Positions 10,491 to 22,915 are shown, numbered from the stretch's first letter. The stretch is 64,000 bases of DNA from Pseudomonadales bacterium (GCA_022825945.1 JAJDVS010000049.1:1-64000); one strand, 5' to 3'. Translations and numbers: made by a program. The notes: generated by a model not told the origin, from the sequence alone.

Positions 10491-11321
10491 ATGACCGCCG
10501 TACTTCCCAGCGGCCGGCGCATCGTCCTGCGAATCGAATACGACGGCGCCGCATTCGGCGGTTGGCAAAAACAGTCTTCTCCGGAAATCCCCACCGTGCA
10601 GGGTGTGCTTGAACCCGCAATCAGCCGGGTTGCCGATGCGCCGGTCAAACTTGTCTGCGCCGGCCGAACCGATGCCGGCGTCCACGCCACCTGCCAGATT
10701 GCCCATTTCGACTGCACTGCCGAGCGCAGTCCCCGCGCCTGGACGGCCGGCGTCAACAGTCTTCTGCCCGAGACGGTGAAAATACAGGAAATATGCACTG
10801 TAAGCGGCGAATTCAGCGCGAGATTTTCCGCAATCAGCAGACGATATGCCTACCTGTTGCATCCATCCGGGATCGATTCCCCCCAGTTGGCGGGAAGAGC
10901 CTTGCGCGTGGACGAAACACTGGATCTTGACGCCATGCGGGCGGCGGCCCGATGCCTGGAGGGGGAAAAGGACTTCCGCAGCTTTCAGGCGGCGGGTTGC
11001 CAGTCGCGCTCGTTCCTGCGCAATGTGCGGCACCTGCGAATCTATCGGCAGCGCGGCTTTGTCGTGATCGATATTCGCGCCAACGCCTTTTTGCAGCACA
11101 TGGTTCGCAACATCGCCGGATCGCTGCTCGAAGTGGGCGGGGGCAGGCGGGAACCGGACTGGATGGCTGAAACGCTCGCAGCCAGGGATCGCAAACGGGC
11201 CGGCGCAACCGCCCCGGCCGCCGGGCTGTATCTGATCGGCGTGGCTTATCCCGCCTCCTGCGGCGTACCGTCGCGAACCGTGGCGCCGCCCTTGCTGGAC
11301 CCGCTGCCGGAATTCGCCTGA
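10491..11321 (+). CDS. truA: tRNA pseudouridine(38-40) synthase
   Basis: LRIEYDGAAFGGWQKQ, CAGRTDAGVHATCQIAHFD. Confidence 0.96.
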   Translation: MTAVLPSGRRIVLRIEYDGAAFGGWQKQSSPEIPTVQGVLEPAISRVADAPVKLVCAGRTDAGVHATCQIAHFDCTAERSPRAWTAGVNSLLPETVKIQEICTVSGEFSARFSAISRRYAYLLHPSGIDSPQLAGRALRVDETLDLDAMRAAARCLEGEKDFRSFQAAGCQSRSFLRNVRHLRIYRQRGFVVIDIRANAFLQHMVRNIAGSLLEVGGGRREPDWMAETLAARDRKRAGATAPAAGLYLIGVAYPASCGVPSRTVAPPLLDPLPEFA

Positions 11322-11362
11322 ACAAAGTTTGCTACAATGCGCCGTTTTTCCGGCAGCAGCCC

Positions 11363-11992
11363 ATGGCTGAAATCTGGATCAAGATCTGCGGCGTCACCCG
11401 AAGCGGGGATGCCCGGGCGATATCCGAATCCGGCGCCGATGCGATCGGCCTGGTCTGTTATCCGCCAAGCCGCCGTCATGTGCCGCCGGAGCGCTTCGCG
11501 GAGGTGCTGGAAGGGGTTGGCGGCAAAGTCGAGGTCTTTGCGCTTTTTGTCGATTCCGCCGCCGCCGCCGTGGAGGCCGTGGTGAAAACCGGGCTGGTGA
11601 CCGGCCTGCAGTTCCATGGCGGGGAAAGCGCCGGATTCTGCGAATCTTTCGGCCTGCCGTACATGAAAGCCCTGCGCGTGCGCTGCGATGAGAATCTGTT
11701 GCCGCTGGTCAACCGTTACGACTCGGCGCAAAGCATTCTGCTCGACACCTGGGACAACTCGGCCCCGGGCGGCACCGGCAAGACGTTTCCCTGGGAAGTC
11801 GCCGCCGCACTGGTTGCCGCAGGAAAGGACAATATCGTGCTTGCCGGCGGCTTGCGGGCCGGGAACGTGGCCACGGCCATTCGCAAGGCGCGCCCCCGGG
11901 GCATCGATACGAGTTCCGGCGTGGAGATTGAACCGGGCGTCAAGGATCTGTCCAAAGTAAATGATTTCATCAAGGAAGCCAGAAATGCCTGA
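11363..11992 (+). CDS. trpF: Phosphoribosylanthranilate isomerase
   Basis: [41 protein letters not shown]. Confidence 0.95.
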   Translation: MAEIWIKICGVTRSGDARAISESGADAIGLVCYPPSRRHVPPERFAEVLEGVGGKVEVFALFVDSAAAAVEAVVKTGLVTGLQFHGGESAGFCESFGLPYMKALRVRCDENLLPLVNRYDSAQSILLDTWDNSAPGGTGKTFPWEVAAALVAAGKDNIVLAGGLRAGNVATAIRKARPRGIDTSSGVEIEPGVKDLSKVNDFIKEARNA

Positions 11993-13217
11993 GCCCGCGC
12001 CGGAACTGGGCGCGGAATTTGCGGGCCCCGACGAAAACGGCCATTTCGGGCCGTATGGGGGCGTCTTTGTCGGTGAAACCCTGGTCCGGGCGGTGGCGGA
12101 ACTCGCGGAAGCCTACGCCTCGCTGTCGGCGAAGCCGGAATTCTGGCGGGAATTCGACGTCGACCTGGCGGACTATGTGGGCCGTCCCTCTCCCCTGTAC
12201 CTCGCCGAACGCCTGAGCGAAGCCTGGGGCGGCGCGCGAATCTGGCTCAAACGCGAGGACCTGAACCATACCGGCGCCCACAAGGTGAACAATACCATCG
12301 GCCAGGCGCTGCTTGCGAAACACATGGGCAAGACCCGGCTCATCGCCGAAACCGGCGCCGGCCAGCACGGCGTCGCCAGCGCCACCGTGGCGGCGCGGAT
12401 GGGCCTGGAATGCCATGTCTATATGGGCGCCGAGGACATCGTTCGCCAGGCGCCCAATGTGTACCGCATGAAGTTGCTGGGCGCCCGGGTGATTGCCGTG
12501 GAGTCGGGCTCGCGCACGCTAAAGGACGCCATGAATGAAGCCCTGCGCGACTGGGCCACCCACGTGGATGACACCTATTACATTATCGGCACCGTTGCCG
12601 GCCCCCATCCCTATCCGCGGATGGTGCGGGATTTCCAGAGCGTGATCGGGCGCGAAGCCCGCAGGCAATTTCTCGAACGCACAGGGGTCCTGCCCGATGC
12701 CCTGGTGGCCTGCGTCGGCGGCGGCTCCAACGCCATCGGCCTGTTCCATCCTTTTCTCGGCGACAGTGACGTGGCGATGTACGGCGTCGAAGCCGCCGGG
12801 CGGGGGCTCGATACCCCGGATCATGCCGCCCCCCTGTGCGCCGGCAGGCCCGGGGTGCTGCACGGCAACCGCACCTACCTGATGGTCGATGAGCACGGCC
12901 AGATTCTCGACACCCATTCGGTGTCCGCCGGGCTCGACTATCCCGGTGTGGGGCCGGAGCACGCCTGGCTAAAGGATCTCGAGCGGGTGCGATATGTTGG
13001 CGCCACCGATAGGGAAACCCTGGAGGCCTTTCACCAGCTTACCCGCCTCGAGGGCATCATCCCGGCACTGGAATCGAGCCATGCCCTGGCCTGGGCCGGC
13101 AGACTTGCCGCGAAGATGAAAAGCGGGCAAAACCTGCTGGTCAACCTTTCCGGGCGCGGCGACAAGGATATCGAGGCTGTCGCCAGGCTGGAAGGCGCGG
13201 ATTTCGGAACCGCCTGA
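11985..13217 (+). CDS. trpB: Tryptophan synthase beta chain
   Basis: [53 protein letters not shown] at 11985 overlaps the trpF end. Confidence 0.97.
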   Translation: MPEPAPELGAEFAGPDENGHFGPYGGVFVGETLVRAVAELAEAYASLSAKPEFWREFDVDLADYVGRPSPLYLAERLSEAWGGARIWLKREDLNHTGAHKVNNTIGQALLAKHMGKTRLIAETGAGQHGVASATVAARMGLECHVYMGAEDIVRQAPNVYRMKLLGARVIAVESGSRTLKDAMNEALRDWATHVDDTYYIIGTVAGPHPYPRMVRDFQSVIGREARRQFLERTGVLPDALVACVGGGSNAIGLFHPFLGDSDVAMYGVEAAGRGLDTPDHAAPLCAGRPGVLHGNRTYLMVDEHGQILDTHSVSAGLDYPGVGPEHAWLKDLERVRYVGATDRETLEAFHQLTRLEGIIPALESSHALAWAGRLAAKMKSGQNLLVNLSGRGDKDIEAVARLEGADFGTA

Positions 13218-14047
13218 TGAGCCGGATTGCGCCATGCGCCGCCCGCGCCAGGGAACAGGAACGGGGACTGCTGATTCCCTATCTGGTGGCGGGAGACCCG
13301 GACTTTGCAACCACCCTCGCGCTCATGCGCGAACTCGTGGCCCGGGGCGCGGACATGATCGAGCTCGGCATTCCCTTCAGCGACCCGTCCTCCGATGGAC
13401 CGGTAATCCAGCGCGGCGTAGAGCGCGCGCTTGCCGGCGGGGCCACGCTCGCGGGAGTCCTCGAACTCGCCCGCCGCTTTCGGGACCAGGATGGGCGAAC
13501 ACCGGTCATACTGATGGGCTATCTCAACCCCATCGAAATCATGGGTTATGGGGAATTCACCGCGGGCTGCGCCAGGGCGGGGGTTGACGGCGTGCTCGTG
13601 GTGGACATGCCGCTGGCCGAAGCCGGCGACCTGCCCGCCCTGCTGGCCGGACAGGGTATCGACCGCATTTTTCTCGTTTCACCCACCACAGCCCCGTGTC
13701 GCGCCAGGGAAATCATCGAATATACAAGCGGTTACCTGTATTATGTCTCGCTCAAGGGAGTAACCGGAGCGGCATTGGAAGATCGTGAATCCGTGGCCGG
13801 GAACATCGCCGGGCTGCGGAAACTGACCGATCTGCCCATCATCATCGGCTTTGGCATCCGGGATGAGGAAACCGCCCTGGCCATGAATGCCCTGGGAGAC
13901 GGCGTCATTATCGGCAGCGCGCTGGTGGAGAAAATCGAAGCCCTGCCGCCGGAGGCGACAAGGCATCCGGAAGCGATCGGCGAAGCCGCGGAGTTGATCG
14001 GCAGGGTGCGGCGGGCGCTGGACCACGACGGGAAACGAGTTTCATGA
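13217..14047 (+). CDS. trpA: Tryptophan synthase alpha chain
   Basis: [37 protein letters not shown]. Confidence 0.97.
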   Translation: MSRIAPCAARAREQERGLLIPYLVAGDPDFATTLALMRELVARGADMIELGIPFSDPSSDGPVIQRGVERALAGGATLAGVLELARRFRDQDGRTPVILMGYLNPIEIMGYGEFTAGCARAGVDGVLVVDMPLAEAGDLPALLAGQGIDRIFLVSPTTAPCRAREIIEYTSGYLYYVSLKGVTGAALEDRESVAGNIAGLRKLTDLPIIIGFGIRDEETALAMNALGDGVIIGSALVEKIEALPPEATRHPEAIGEAAELIGRVRRALDHDGKRVS

Positions 14048-14916
14048 GTTGGCTGGACAACATACTGCCGTCGATTGCAACGGCGAAGAAAACCGGGGCC
14101 GGCAAGTCCACAGTGCCTGAAGGCGTCTGGAAAAAATGCCCCCGTTGCGACGCCACGCTCTATGGCAAAAGCCTGGAGGACAATCTCGACGTCTGCCCGA
14201 AATGCGATCATCACCTGCGCATTTCCGCCCGCCGCCGCATCGCCCTGTTTCTCGACGAGGACGGACAGCGGGAACTGCTGGCGGACCTGGCGCCGGTGGA
14301 CCTGCTCCGCTTCAAGGACCGCAAGCGCTACCGGGACCGTCTCGGCGCCGCCGAGAAAGTTACCGGCGAAAAAGACGCTCTGGTCATCGTCAAGGGCAGG
14401 CTGCACGGCAAGCCCCTGTTGCTGGCGGTATTCGAATTCGGCTTTATCGGCGGCTCCATGGGCGCCGTGGTGGGGGAGAAATTCGCCCAGGCGGTGAACA
14501 TCTGCATCGAGGAGGACCTGCCCCTGGTGTGTTTTTCCACCAGCGGCGGCGCCCGGATGCAGGAGGCGCTGATTTCGCTCATGCAAATGGCCAAGACCGC
14601 CGCCGCCCTGGAGCGTCTGCGGCGGTACAGCCTGCCCTATGTCTCGGTGCTGGTGGACCCGGTGTACGGCGGCGTTTCCGCAAGCCTGGCCATGCTGGGC
14701 GATGTCAATATCGCCGAGCCCAATGCGCTGGTGGGATTCACCGGCCCCGACGTTATTCGCCAGACGGTCAAGGTAAAGCTGCCGGAAGGTTTTCAGCGCA
14801 GCGAGTTTCTGCTCGAGCACGGCGCCGTGGACATGATCGTGCATCGCCGGGACCTGCGCGAGCGCATCGCATCGCTGCTCGACAAGCTCTGCTGGTTCCG
14901 GCGGGCGGTGAACTGA
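14044..14916 (+). CDS. accD: Acetyl-CoA carboxylase carboxyltransferase subunit beta
   Basis: N-terminal zinc finger [45 protein letters not shown]. Confidence 0.97.
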   Translation: MSWLDNILPSIATAKKTGAGKSTVPEGVWKKCPRCDATLYGKSLEDNLDVCPKCDHHLRISARRRIALFLDEDGQRELLADLAPVDLLRFKDRKRYRDRLGAAEKVTGEKDALVIVKGRLHGKPLLLAVFEFGFIGGSMGAVVGEKFAQAVNICIEEDLPLVCFSTSGGARMQEALISLMQMAKTAAALERLRRYSLPYVSVLVDPVYGGVSASLAMLGDVNIAEPNALVGFTGPDVIRQTVKVKLPEGFQRSEFLLEHGAVDMIVHRRDLRERIASLLDKLCWFRRAVN

Positions 14917-14935
14917 ATACCGGTCGGGTCGCGCC

Positions 14936-16222
14936 GTGAATCTGGCCAGTTGGCTGTCCCATATCGCCGCGGTGCATCCCCGGGAGATCGAACTCGGCCT
15001 TGACCGAATCCGTCTGGTCGCGCAAAGGATGGGGTTGCGTCTGACTCCCGGGCAGCGCTTGCCGGTGGTGTTCACCATCGCCGGCACCAATGGCAAGGGC
15101 TCCGCGGCGACCGCGCTGGAAGCGATCCTGCTGGCTTCCGGCCTGCGCGCCGGCTGCTATCTTTCCCCCCATATCGAGCGATTCAATGAACGCTTCCGCA
15201 TCGACGGCGCCGACTGCGACGATGCCCGGATCTGCGCCGCCCTGGCCGCGGTGGAACAGGCCCGCCGGGGCATATCCCTGAGCTATTTCGAATTCGCCAC
15301 CCTGGCGGCGCTGCAAATCCTCGCCAGCGGCGGACTGGATGCGCTCATACTCGAAGTGGGGCTTGGCGGCCGCCTCGACGCGGTGAACCTCATCGACGCC
15401 GACATCATGCTGATTACCAATATCGACCTGGACCACCAGCACTGGCTTGGCGACAACCGGGAGGCCATCGGCGCGGAAAAAGCCGGTATCCTGCGTCCGG
15501 GCAAGCCCCTGGTCTACGGCGGAACACAGCCCACCGCAAGCATTATCGAGCGCGCCGCGGAACTGCGGGCGCCGGTGTATCGCTACGGCAGGGACTATGG
15601 CGCGGATGCCGGCGCCGATGACTGGCGCTGGTGGGGGAGGGGAACCCGCGGCCCACTTCGCCTCGATGGGCTCAAGCCGCCGCGGATATCCCTGGCCGCC
15701 ATGGCCGCCGCGCTCCAGGCGGCGCATTTATCTCCACTGGCGATCACCCGGGAGGGAATCCGCGCCGCCCAGGAACAGGCGGCACTGCCCGGCAGGCTGG
15801 AGCTGCGCCGCTGCGCCGAGAGCGGAATGCCCGCGCTGCTGGATGTGGCGCATAATCCGGCGGCGGGGCGAATGCTTGCCGGGGAAATCTCCCGCCTGCG
15901 CCGGGAATCGGTTTTTTCCGGCAAACCCGCCGTGGTGCTCGCCATGCTGGCGGACAAGGACATCGAGGGCTTTGCCACGGCTCTGGGGGGGCAGGTGGAT
16001 GTCTGGTATATTGCCGGAATCGACGATTCCCGCGCCATGCCCGTTGCCGAGCAGCGCCGGCGGCTGGAGGCCTGTCTGCCCGGGGCCGCCATCTTCACCG
16101 CGGATTCCGTGCCTGGAGCCTGGCGTGCGGCGCGGGAATGCGGAGCGCCAGGGGTGGTGGTAACCGGCTCCTTCCGCACAGTCGCCGCGGTGCGTCCCGG
16201 GACCGAGGCGCTTTCGAGGTAG
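14936..16222 (+). CDS. folC: Bifunctional folylpolyglutamate/dihydrofolate synthase
   Basis: VFTIAGTNGKGSAATALEAIL, YLSPHIERFNERFRIDG; GTG start at 14936. Confidence 0.94.
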   Translation: MNLASWLSHIAAVHPREIELGLDRIRLVAQRMGLRLTPGQRLPVVFTIAGTNGKGSAATALEAILLASGLRAGCYLSPHIERFNERFRIDGADCDDARICAALAAVEQARRGISLSYFEFATLAALQILASGGLDALILEVGLGGRLDAVNLIDADIMLITNIDLDHQHWLGDNREAIGAEKAGILRPGKPLVYGGTQPTASIIERAAELRAPVYRYGRDYGADAGADDWRWWGRGTRGPLRLDGLKPPRISLAAMAAALQAAHLSPLAITREGIRAAQEQAALPGRLELRRCAESGMPALLDVAHNPAAGRMLAGEISRLRRESVFSGKPAVVLAMLADKDIEGFATALGGQVDVWYIAGIDDSRAMPVAEQRRRLEACLPGAAIFTADSVPGAWRAARECGAPGVVVTGSFRTVAAVRPGTEALSR

Positions 16223-16227
16223 GGTGC

Positions 16228-16758
16228 TTGAAGCAACTTTTCAGACGGATTGTGATTCCCGCCGTGTTCCTGCTGGCTCTCGGGCTGATTTTCCTGCCCA
16301 TGATCTTCGACGGTGAAGAGCCCGCCCAGGCGCCGTTGACGAGCCGCATCCCCGTGCCGCCGGCGGTTCCCGAACTTGCGGAACCCGTGCAAACCCGACC
16401 GGTGATTCTGGCCGATACGCCGGCCATCAATGTGCCCGAAGAACAGCGCGCAGTGGCGGATCCGGCGCAGCCCTGGCGCGAGATTCCGCAGCTCGATGAA
16501 CAGGGCCTGCCCAGGGGATGGGGCCTGCGGCTCGGGCAATTCAGCGATGCGGAGCAGGCGGAACAGATGCTGGAGCGCCTGCTGGCGGCGGGCTACCGCG
16601 CCTATATCCGCCGGCAGCAAGCGGAATCGGGAGCATTGAGCCTGGTATTGGCTGGTCCCTGGCTGGCGCGGGAAACCGCGCTGGGTTACCAGGCCGCGCT
16701 GGCGGAGGAATTGGGCATTTCCGGCGCCATCGTTCCCTATGAGTTGCCGGGGTTCTGA
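16228..16758 (+). CDS. SPOR domain protein (DedD-like)
   Basis: N-terminal TM (LFRRIVIPAVFLLALGLIFLPM) and C-terminal SPOR-like GLRLGQFSDAEQAEQMLERLLAAGYRAYI; TTG start; position between folC and cvpA. Confidence 0.8.
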   Translation: MKQLFRRIVIPAVFLLALGLIFLPMIFDGEEPAQAPLTSRIPVPPAVPELAEPVQTRPVILADTPAINVPEEQRAVADPAQPWREIPQLDEQGLPRGWGLRLGQFSDAEQAEQMLERLLAAGYRAYIRRQQAESGALSLVLAGPWLARETALGYQAALAEELGISGAIVPYELPGF

Positions 16759-16761
16759 GCC

Positions 16762-17331
16762 ATGTCGTTCCAGGAACTGAATGCGGCGGACCTGGTCATC
16801 CTGATCATCATCGGGCTGGCCTGCCTGCGTGGATTGTTCCGGGGGCTGGTGCGATCGGTGCTGTCCCTGGCGACCCTGGCGGCGGCGGTGGTGGTGGTCT
16901 GGCTCTATGCCGCCAGTTTCGCCAACGCCATGGAGGGAATGATCGAAAGCGCGACCCTGCGCGGCGCCCTGGCGTTTCTGGGCCTGTTTCTGGGGGTGAT
17001 ACTGCTGGGCAATGTGGTGCTGGCCAGGCTCTTGACCGGCATCGTCTCGCTCGCCGGGCTGACCGTGATGGACCGGGCGCTCGGCGGCGTATTCGGCGTT
17101 CTGTGGGGAACGCTGCTGGTTTGCCTGGCCCTGGCCCTGCTGCGAATATTCTTCGGCGAAGCCGATTTCTGGGCCGAATCCCTGCTGATTCCCATTGTAT
17201 TCGCCCTGATTGAATGGGCGTCTGCGATTTTTCCCGAATCATCAGGCCTGGTCGCCAGCGCCACAGGAGTTCACGCGCCGCCGGCTCCCGGTTGGCATAT
17301 AATGGCGGCCCCGACCTGGCAGGAGAATTGA
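16762..17331 (+). CDS. cvpA: CvpA family membrane protein
   Basis: [33 protein letters not shown]; immediately upstream of purF. Confidence 0.88.
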   Translation: MSFQELNAADLVILIIIGLACLRGLFRGLVRSVLSLATLAAAVVVVWLYAASFANAMEGMIESATLRGALAFLGLFLGVILLGNVVLARLLTGIVSLAGLTVMDRALGGVFGVLWGTLLVCLALALLRIFFGEADFWAESLLIPIVFALIEWASAIFPESSGLVASATGVHAPPAPGWHIMAAPTWQEN

Positions 17332-17333
17332 CC

Positions 17334-18860
17334 GTGTGTGGTCTGGTTGGCGTGGTCGCCGGCAAGGATGTGGGCCTGTGCCTGTACGACACCCTGACGG
17401 TGCTGCAGCATCGCGGTCAGGATGCCGCCGGCATCATGACCAGCGATCATGGCAAGCTCAATCTGCGCAAGGACAATGGCCTGGTCAAGGATGTTTTCCG
17501 CAGCCGCCACATGCGGCGGCTCACCGGACAGATGGGCATCGCCCATGTCCGCTATCCCACCGCCGGCAGCAGCAGCCCGGCCCTGGCCCAGCCGCTGTAT
17601 GTCAACTCTCCCTACGGCCTGGCCCTGGCCCATAACGGCAATCTCACCAACAACCGCGAACTGAGCCGCGGGCTTTTCCGCGACGACCTGCGACATATCA
17701 ATACCGATTCGGATTCCGAAGTGCTGCTCAATGTATTCGCCCACGAGCTGCAGCGCCGGGGCAGGATGTCACCCACCCCGGAAGACATTTTCGCCGCGGT
17801 CACCGGCGTTCACATGCGTTGCCGCGGGGCCTATGCGGTTATCGTGATGATCGCCGGCTATGGCATTGCCGGCTTCCGCGACCCCCACGGCATCCGACCG
17901 CTGGTTTTCGGCAGCCGCAGCCGCGAGGGCCGGCGCGAGTACATGGTGGCCTCGGAGTCGGTGGCCCTGGACTCCCAGGGTTTTGAGATCGAACGCGACC
18001 TCGCTCCCGGCGAAGCGGTATACCTCGATTTCGCCGGCAAACTGCACACCCGGGTCTGCGTGGAACCGGGCATCCACACTCCCTGCATTTTCGAACACGT
18101 CTATTTCGCCCGGCCCGATTCGCTGATGGACGGCATTTCGGTGTACAAGGCCCGGCTCCGCATGGGCGAAAAACTGGCCGACAAGCTCAAGCGCCTGCGC
18201 GCGAAGCAGGATATCGACGTGGTCATCCCGATCCCGGAAACGAGCCGCCCCATCGCCCTGGAACTCGCCAACCGGCTGGGCGTCAAGTTCCGCGAGGGAT
18301 TCGTCAAGAACCGCTACATCGGCCGGACTTTCATCATGCCGGGTCAGGTCCAGCGCAGGAAATCCGTGCGCCAGAAGCTTAATGTCATCGATCTCGAATT
18401 CCGCGGCAAGAATGTCCTGCTGGTGGACGATTCCATCGTCCGCGGCACGACTTCCAGGCAGATCATCCAGATGGCCCGGGACGCGGGCGCCCGCAAGGTC
18501 TACTTCGCCTCGGCGGCGCCGCCCATCCGCTTTCCCAATGTCTATGGCATCGACATGCCAGCCGCCTCGGAACTCATCGCCGCGGGCCGCAGCATCGAAG
18601 AGGTGCAGGAGACCATCGGCGCCGACTGGCTCATCTACCAGGACCTTGAAGACCTCATCGACGCCTGCCGTGAAGGCAACCGCGACATCACCCGCTTCGA
18701 ATGTTCGGTATTCGACGGCGACTACGTCACCTCGGACGTGGACGAAATCTACCTCCGCCGGCTTGAAAACACCCGCAACGACTCCGCCAAACAGGCCTCC
18801 ATCAAGGCCGCCCGCCTCCACGAACAAACCCTCATGGCGGATGTGTACAGCCAGGAGTAG
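17334..18860 (+). CDS. purF: Amidophosphoribosyltransferase
   Basis: GTG-initiated [34 protein letters not shown]; PRTase motif [17 protein letters not shown]. Confidence 0.97.
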   Translation: MCGLVGVVAGKDVGLCLYDTLTVLQHRGQDAAGIMTSDHGKLNLRKDNGLVKDVFRSRHMRRLTGQMGIAHVRYPTAGSSSPALAQPLYVNSPYGLALAHNGNLTNNRELSRGLFRDDLRHINTDSDSEVLLNVFAHELQRRGRMSPTPEDIFAAVTGVHMRCRGAYAVIVMIAGYGIAGFRDPHGIRPLVFGSRSREGRREYMVASESVALDSQGFEIERDLAPGEAVYLDFAGKLHTRVCVEPGIHTPCIFEHVYFARPDSLMDGISVYKARLRMGEKLADKLKRLRAKQDIDVVIPIPETSRPIALELANRLGVKFREGFVKNRYIGRTFIMPGQVQRRKSVRQKLNVIDLEFRGKNVLLVDDSIVRGTTSRQIIQMARDAGARKVYFASAAPPIRFPNVYGIDMPAASELIAAGRSIEEVQETIGADWLIYQDLEDLIDACREGNRDITRFECSVFDGDYVTSDVDEIYLRRLENTRNDSAKQASIKAARLHEQTLMADVYSQE

Positions 18861-18929
18861 GGGCACAGGCTCCTAGGCTCTCGACATTGGCGGCCGTGCT
18901 AGAATGCCCGGCCAATCTGGTGGCCGGAT

Positions 18930-20021
18930 ATGACGGAAACGCTTGCGGATTCCGGTGTGGCGGTAGTCGATGAAGATCGGCTGATTGCCGACACCTTGCT
19001 GGTGAAGCGGTATCTCGACCGGGCGGTTCCGCCCGAGGCGCCGAGCGCGCGGCAGCGGGCCGAATACCGCGATGCGATCATGGGCTTGCTCGAGCGCAGG
19101 AAGGCCGCCATCGTCGCCCACTATTATGTCGATGCGGAATTGCAGGAACTGGCCGAGGAGAGCGGGGGATTCGTGGGCGACAGCCTGGAAATGGCGCGCT
19201 TTGGCCGGGATTGCGACGCCGAGGTGCTGGTGGTGGCCGGGGTTCGCTTCATGGGGGAAACCGCCAAGATCCTGAGCCCGGGCAAGACCGTGCTGATGCC
19301 CACCCTGGAGGCCACCTGTTCCCTCGACCTGGCCTGCCCGGCGGATGACTTTTCCCGATTCTGCGATAACCACCCGGAACATACCGTGGTGGTGTACGCC
19401 AACACTTCCGCCGCGGTGAAAGCCAGGGCGGACTGGGTGGTGACTTCAAGCATCGCCGTGGACCTGGTGGATCACCTGTCCGCCGGGGGCGAGCGGATCC
19501 TGTGGGCGCCGGACCGTCATCTCGGCGCCTATATCCAGCGCGTCACCGGCGCCGACATGCTGCTTTGGGACGCCGCCTGCATCGTACACGAGGAATTCAA
19601 GGCCCGGGGCCTGAAGGACCTGATCCAGGTCCATCCCGAAGCCGCGGTGCTGGCCCACCCGGAATCCCCCGCCGGCGTGCTGGAGCTTGCCGATTTCGTC
19701 GGCTCCACCACGCAGATCATCCGGGCGGCGAGCGACTTGCCCAATCGCCAGTTCATCGTCGCCACCGACCAGGGAATTTTCCACAAGTTGCAAATGCGGG
19801 CGCCGGACAAGGAATTCATCGTGGCGCCGACAGCGGGCAAAGGCGCCGAATGCCGCAGTTGCGCGAGTTGCCCCTGGATGGGGCTGAATTCACTCCACGA
19901 GATGCGGGAGACGCTGGAAAACGGCGATAACGAAGTGCTGGTGGATGCGGAGCTTGCCCGGCAGGCGATGATTCCCCTGCGGCGCATGCTCGATTTCGGC
20001 AAGCAGATGGCGGGCGACTAG
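18930..20021 (+). CDS. nadA: Quinolinate synthase
   Basis: [45 protein letters not shown]. Confidence 0.95.
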   Translation: MTETLADSGVAVVDEDRLIADTLLVKRYLDRAVPPEAPSARQRAEYRDAIMGLLERRKAAIVAHYYVDAELQELAEESGGFVGDSLEMARFGRDCDAEVLVVAGVRFMGETAKILSPGKTVLMPTLEATCSLDLACPADDFSRFCDNHPEHTVVVYANTSAAVKARADWVVTSSIAVDLVDHLSAGGERILWAPDRHLGAYIQRVTGADMLLWDAACIVHEEFKARGLKDLIQVHPEAAVLAHPESPAGVLELADFVGSTTQIIRAASDLPNRQFIVATDQGIFHKLQMRAPDKEFIVAPTAGKGAECRSCASCPWMGLNSLHEMRETLENGDNEVLVDAELARQAMIPLRRMLDFGKQMAGD

Positions 20022-21472
20022 CCGCTCATTTCCGCGATAATCCGTTCGACTTCCCGGATTTTCTGCTGCAGTCCGGCCTGCTCCGTGGGCGATGCGCCGG
20101 CGTCCTGCTCGAGCCGCAAAGCGTACTGCAACTGGTTCCGCGCCGCCGGGAAATCCCCCACCAGGCTGAAATACTCTGCCCGGGCCTGATGCACTTCACT
20201 GATGTTTCCCGCCTGGCCCTGCACTTCCGCAAGCCGATACCAGATGTGGTGGTCGTCCGGGCGGCGCCGGGTATGGGCGTCGAGGGTCATGGCGGCGGCT
20301 TCGTAGGCCCGGGCCTGGATCAGCGCATCCGCCAGGGTCATGGTCAGGGCATGATTGCCGGGATTGATTTCCAGATGCCGGCGCAGGAAGGGAATCGCCT
20401 GACCCTCCTCGTTCCGGCGAATCAGTATTTCGGCCTGGGTCACCACGTAGCTGATGCGGTTGGGGTCCCTGGCGAGCAACCGCGCCAGGGTCTCCGAAGC
20501 CAGCGCGTATTGTTCATTTTCCCAATAGGCCACTGCCAGGCCGTAAATGAAGGCGTCTTCCTCGACGTCGCTGCGCGGCTCTTCCCTGCGGCGCTCATAA
20601 TCCGCCACCAGGGCGCGCTTGTCCGGGGCGTAATGATTCACCACCCGGGCCCGCATGAGCCGGTATTCCAGGTTGTCGAAATAATCCCGTCCGGGATAGC
20701 GCCCCGCCCGGCTGCGGGCGTCGGCCACCCGGGATTCGGTGAGCGGGTGGGACAGCAGGAACTCCGGGGGCCTGCTGCCAAGCCGGTTCAGGGACATGAG
20801 CCGCTCGAACAGCGAGCCCATGGCGGCAGGGTCGATGCCGGCGTTGAACATGGTGTTCTGGCCCACCCGGTCCGCCTCGGCTTCATTGCTGCGGCTGTGG
20901 CGAAGCTGATTGCTTACCGCCATGCCCTGGGCCGCGGTGATCGCCGCCGTACCGTGCTGGGCGTCGGAAGTCGCCATGACGATCACGCTGGCGAGCAGGC
21001 TGGCAAGATACGGAATTCGGCCCGCCTGGGCTTCATCCACGCCCCGGGCGAAATGCCGCTGGCTCACATGGGCGATTTCATGGGCCATGACCGAAGCGAA
21101 TTCGGCTTCGTTCACCGCATGGAGAAACAGCCCGGTATTGACCCCGATAATCCCGCCCGGCGCCGCAAAGGCATTGAGTTCGTCGCTGTCGATGATGACG
21201 AAGGACAGGCGATGGTCCTTGAGTTCGGAACGCGAGGCCAGCCGGTAGGTGATGTTTTCCAGATAGCTGTTGAGCAGGGCGTCCGGAATCGTCGGCGCGC
21301 CGCGGCGAATCTGGGCCAGAAACTGCCGGCCCATGCGGTACTCTTCTTCCAGCGAAACCGTCCCGGAAATCCTGTCCCCGAGCGTGGGCAGCCGCGACTG
21401 CCCGACCGTTTCGCCCGGAACCAGAATTGCACCCACCGCCAACGCAACAGTCGGCAAGATCAACCAGCGCAT
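20018..21472 (-). CDS. bepA: M48 family metalloprotease with TPRs (BepA/YfgC-like)
   Basis: HExxH motif in [18 protein letters not shown]-terminal TPR-like region. Start placed at [14 protein letters not shown] because the longer ORF reads through repeat DNA. Confidence 0.88.
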   Translation of the reverse strand: MRWLILPTVALAVGAILVPGETVGQSRLPTLGDRISGTVSLEEEYRMGRQFLAQIRRGAPTIPDALLNSYLENITYRLASRSELKDHRLSFVIIDSDELNAFAAPGGIIGVNTGLFLHAVNEAEFASVMAHEIAHVSQRHFARGVDEAQAGRIPYLASLLASVIVMATSDAQHGTAAITAAQGMAVSNQLRHSRSNEAEADRVGQNTMFNAGIDPAAMGSLFERLMSLNRLGSRPPEFLLSHPLTESRVADARSRAGRYPGRDYFDNLEYRLMRARVVNHYAPDKRALVADYERRREEPRSDVEEDAFIYGLAVAYWENEQYALASETLARLLARDPNRISYVVTQAEILIRRNEEGQAIPFLRRHLEINPGNHALTMTLADALIQARAYEAAAMTLDAHTRRRPDDHHIWYRLAEVQGQAGNISEVHQARAEYFSLVGDFPAARNQLQYALRLEQDAGASPTEQAGLQQKIREVERIIAEMSG

Positions 21473-21580
21473 GAAAGCAGCCCGAAACCGTATCCCCGAG
21501 AGGGTACCACAGAATTCCATGCAGAGGCCCGACAGGGAGATTCCGCGACTACGCGCGGAATGACCTGGTGTCGAGATGCC

Positions 21581-21692
21581 GTAGGCCTTTGTTGGCAGGC
21601 GGGGTGCAGCGGGCGTGCGAGGCAGGAAGCCGAGCCCGAAGCCTACAGGGATGTATTCACGGCATCCGCTGCACCCCGCCTGCCAACAAAGG
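21581..21692. repeat. Long inverted repeat (27-bp perfect arms) flanked by 9-bp direct repeats
   Basis: CCTTTGTTGGCAGGCGGGGTGCAGCGG (21586-21612) is the exact reverse complement of 21666-21692; CGAGATGCC at 21572-21580 and 21693-21701. Confidence 0.8.
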
Positions 21693-21770
21693 CGAGATGC
21701 CAGTTTTCGCGGCAACCTGCGCAAGAACCCGGTGCAGACAGTCGAGCCGGCGAGTTGCTAGAATGCGGGG

Positions 21771-22004
21771 ATGAATCCGGCGGCCGATATTGAACTTGAC
21801 CTCAGTGGCCTGCAGTGTCCCATGCCCCTGCTGAAGGCAAAACTCGCCCTCAATGGCATGGCGGCCAGCCAGGTGCTGAAAGTGGTTGCCACCGACCCCG
21901 GCTCGGAAAGGGATTTCCACATGTTCGCCGAACACAGCGACCACCGGATTCTCCATTTCAGCAAGGACGAAACCGCCTATTACTACTGGATCAGAAAAGC
22001 GTGA
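21771..22004 (+). CDS. tusA: TusA/SirA family sulfur carrier protein
   Basis: ELDLSGLQCPMPLLKAKLALNGM..GQVLKVVATDPG-like pattern with the conserved CPxP Cys. Confidence 0.88.
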   Translation: MNPAADIELDLSGLQCPMPLLKAKLALNGMAASQVLKVVATDPGSERDFHMFAEHSDHRILHFSKDETAYYYWIRKA

Positions 22005-22915
22005 AAACTTCGATCGCCGGCAGCATTGTCGCCATGGTCACGCCCATGGCCGCGGCCGGTTCCCTGGACGAGCCGGGCTTCGACCGCCTCCTCGAATGGC
22101 ATATCGCGGCGGGCACCCATGCCATCGTGATTGCCGGCACCACCGGTGAATCGGCGACCCTGTCCCATGCCGAACACTGCGATCTCGTCGCGCGCGCCGT
22201 GGACCGGGCCGCGGGTCGCATCCCCATTATCGCCGGCACCGGCTCCAACAATACCGCCGAAGCCCTGCAGCTTACCCGGGCCGCCGCCGACTGCGGCGCC
22301 GCCGCCGCCCTGCTCGTGACGCCGTACTACAACAAGCCTTCCCAGCAGGGTCTGTACCGGCATTACGCCATCATTGCGGAAACCATCGACATTCCCCAGA
22401 TTCTCTACAACGTTCCCGGCAGAACCGCCTGCGACCTGGAACTCGAGACCGTGCTGCGCCTGGCCGAGTTCGACAACATCGTCGCGATCAAGGACGCCAC
22501 CGGCGACCCGGAACGGGGCGGGGAACTTGTGGAAGCATGCAAGGTCGCAGAAGTTGCGGTCTACAGCGGCGAGGACGCCGTCACCTTGCCCTTGATGCGG
22601 GCCGGCGCCCGGGGAACCGTCTCGGTGACCGCCAATGTGGCGCCCGGAAAAATGGCGAAGATGTGCGAACTCGCCCTCGCTGGAGATTTTGCCCGGGCCG
22701 CCGCTGTGAATGATGAACTCATGCCCTTGCACCAGGGACTGTTTGTGGAAGGAAACCCGGCGCCGGTGAAATGGGCCCTGCGGCGAATGGGCCGGGTTGC
22801 GCCGGGAATCCGGCTGCCGCTGGTGGAACTCCACCCGCGGTTCCACGAGCAGTTGGAACAGGCCCTGATCCACGGCGGAGTCAATATCGAAGATCCGGCC
22901 CCGGAAAATGATTGA
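22001..22915 (+). CDS. dapA: 4-hydroxy-tetrahydrodipicolinate synthase
   Basis: GSIVAMVTPM, GTTGESATLSHAEH, YNVPGRTACDL; GTG start overlapping the tusA stop. Confidence 0.96.
   Translation: MKTSIAGSIVAMVTPMAAAGSLDEPGFDRLLEWHIAAGTHAIVIAGTTGESATLSHAEHCDLVARAVDRAAGRIPIIAGTGSNNTAEALQLTRAAADCGAAAALLVTPYYNKPSQQGLYRHYAIIAETIDIPQILYNVPGRTACDLELETVLRLAEFDNIVAIKDATGDPERGGELVEACKVAEVAVYSGEDAVTLPLMRAGARGTVSVTANVAPGKMAKMCELALAGDFARAAAVNDELMPLHQGLFVEGNPAPVKWALRRMGRVAPGIRLPLVELHPRFHEQLEQALIHGGVNIEDPAPEND

Noticed and set aside
21473-21724. N-terminal extension of the BepA-like ORF
   Set aside because: The extension translates intergenic repeat DNA; the signal-peptide start at 21472 is more credible.
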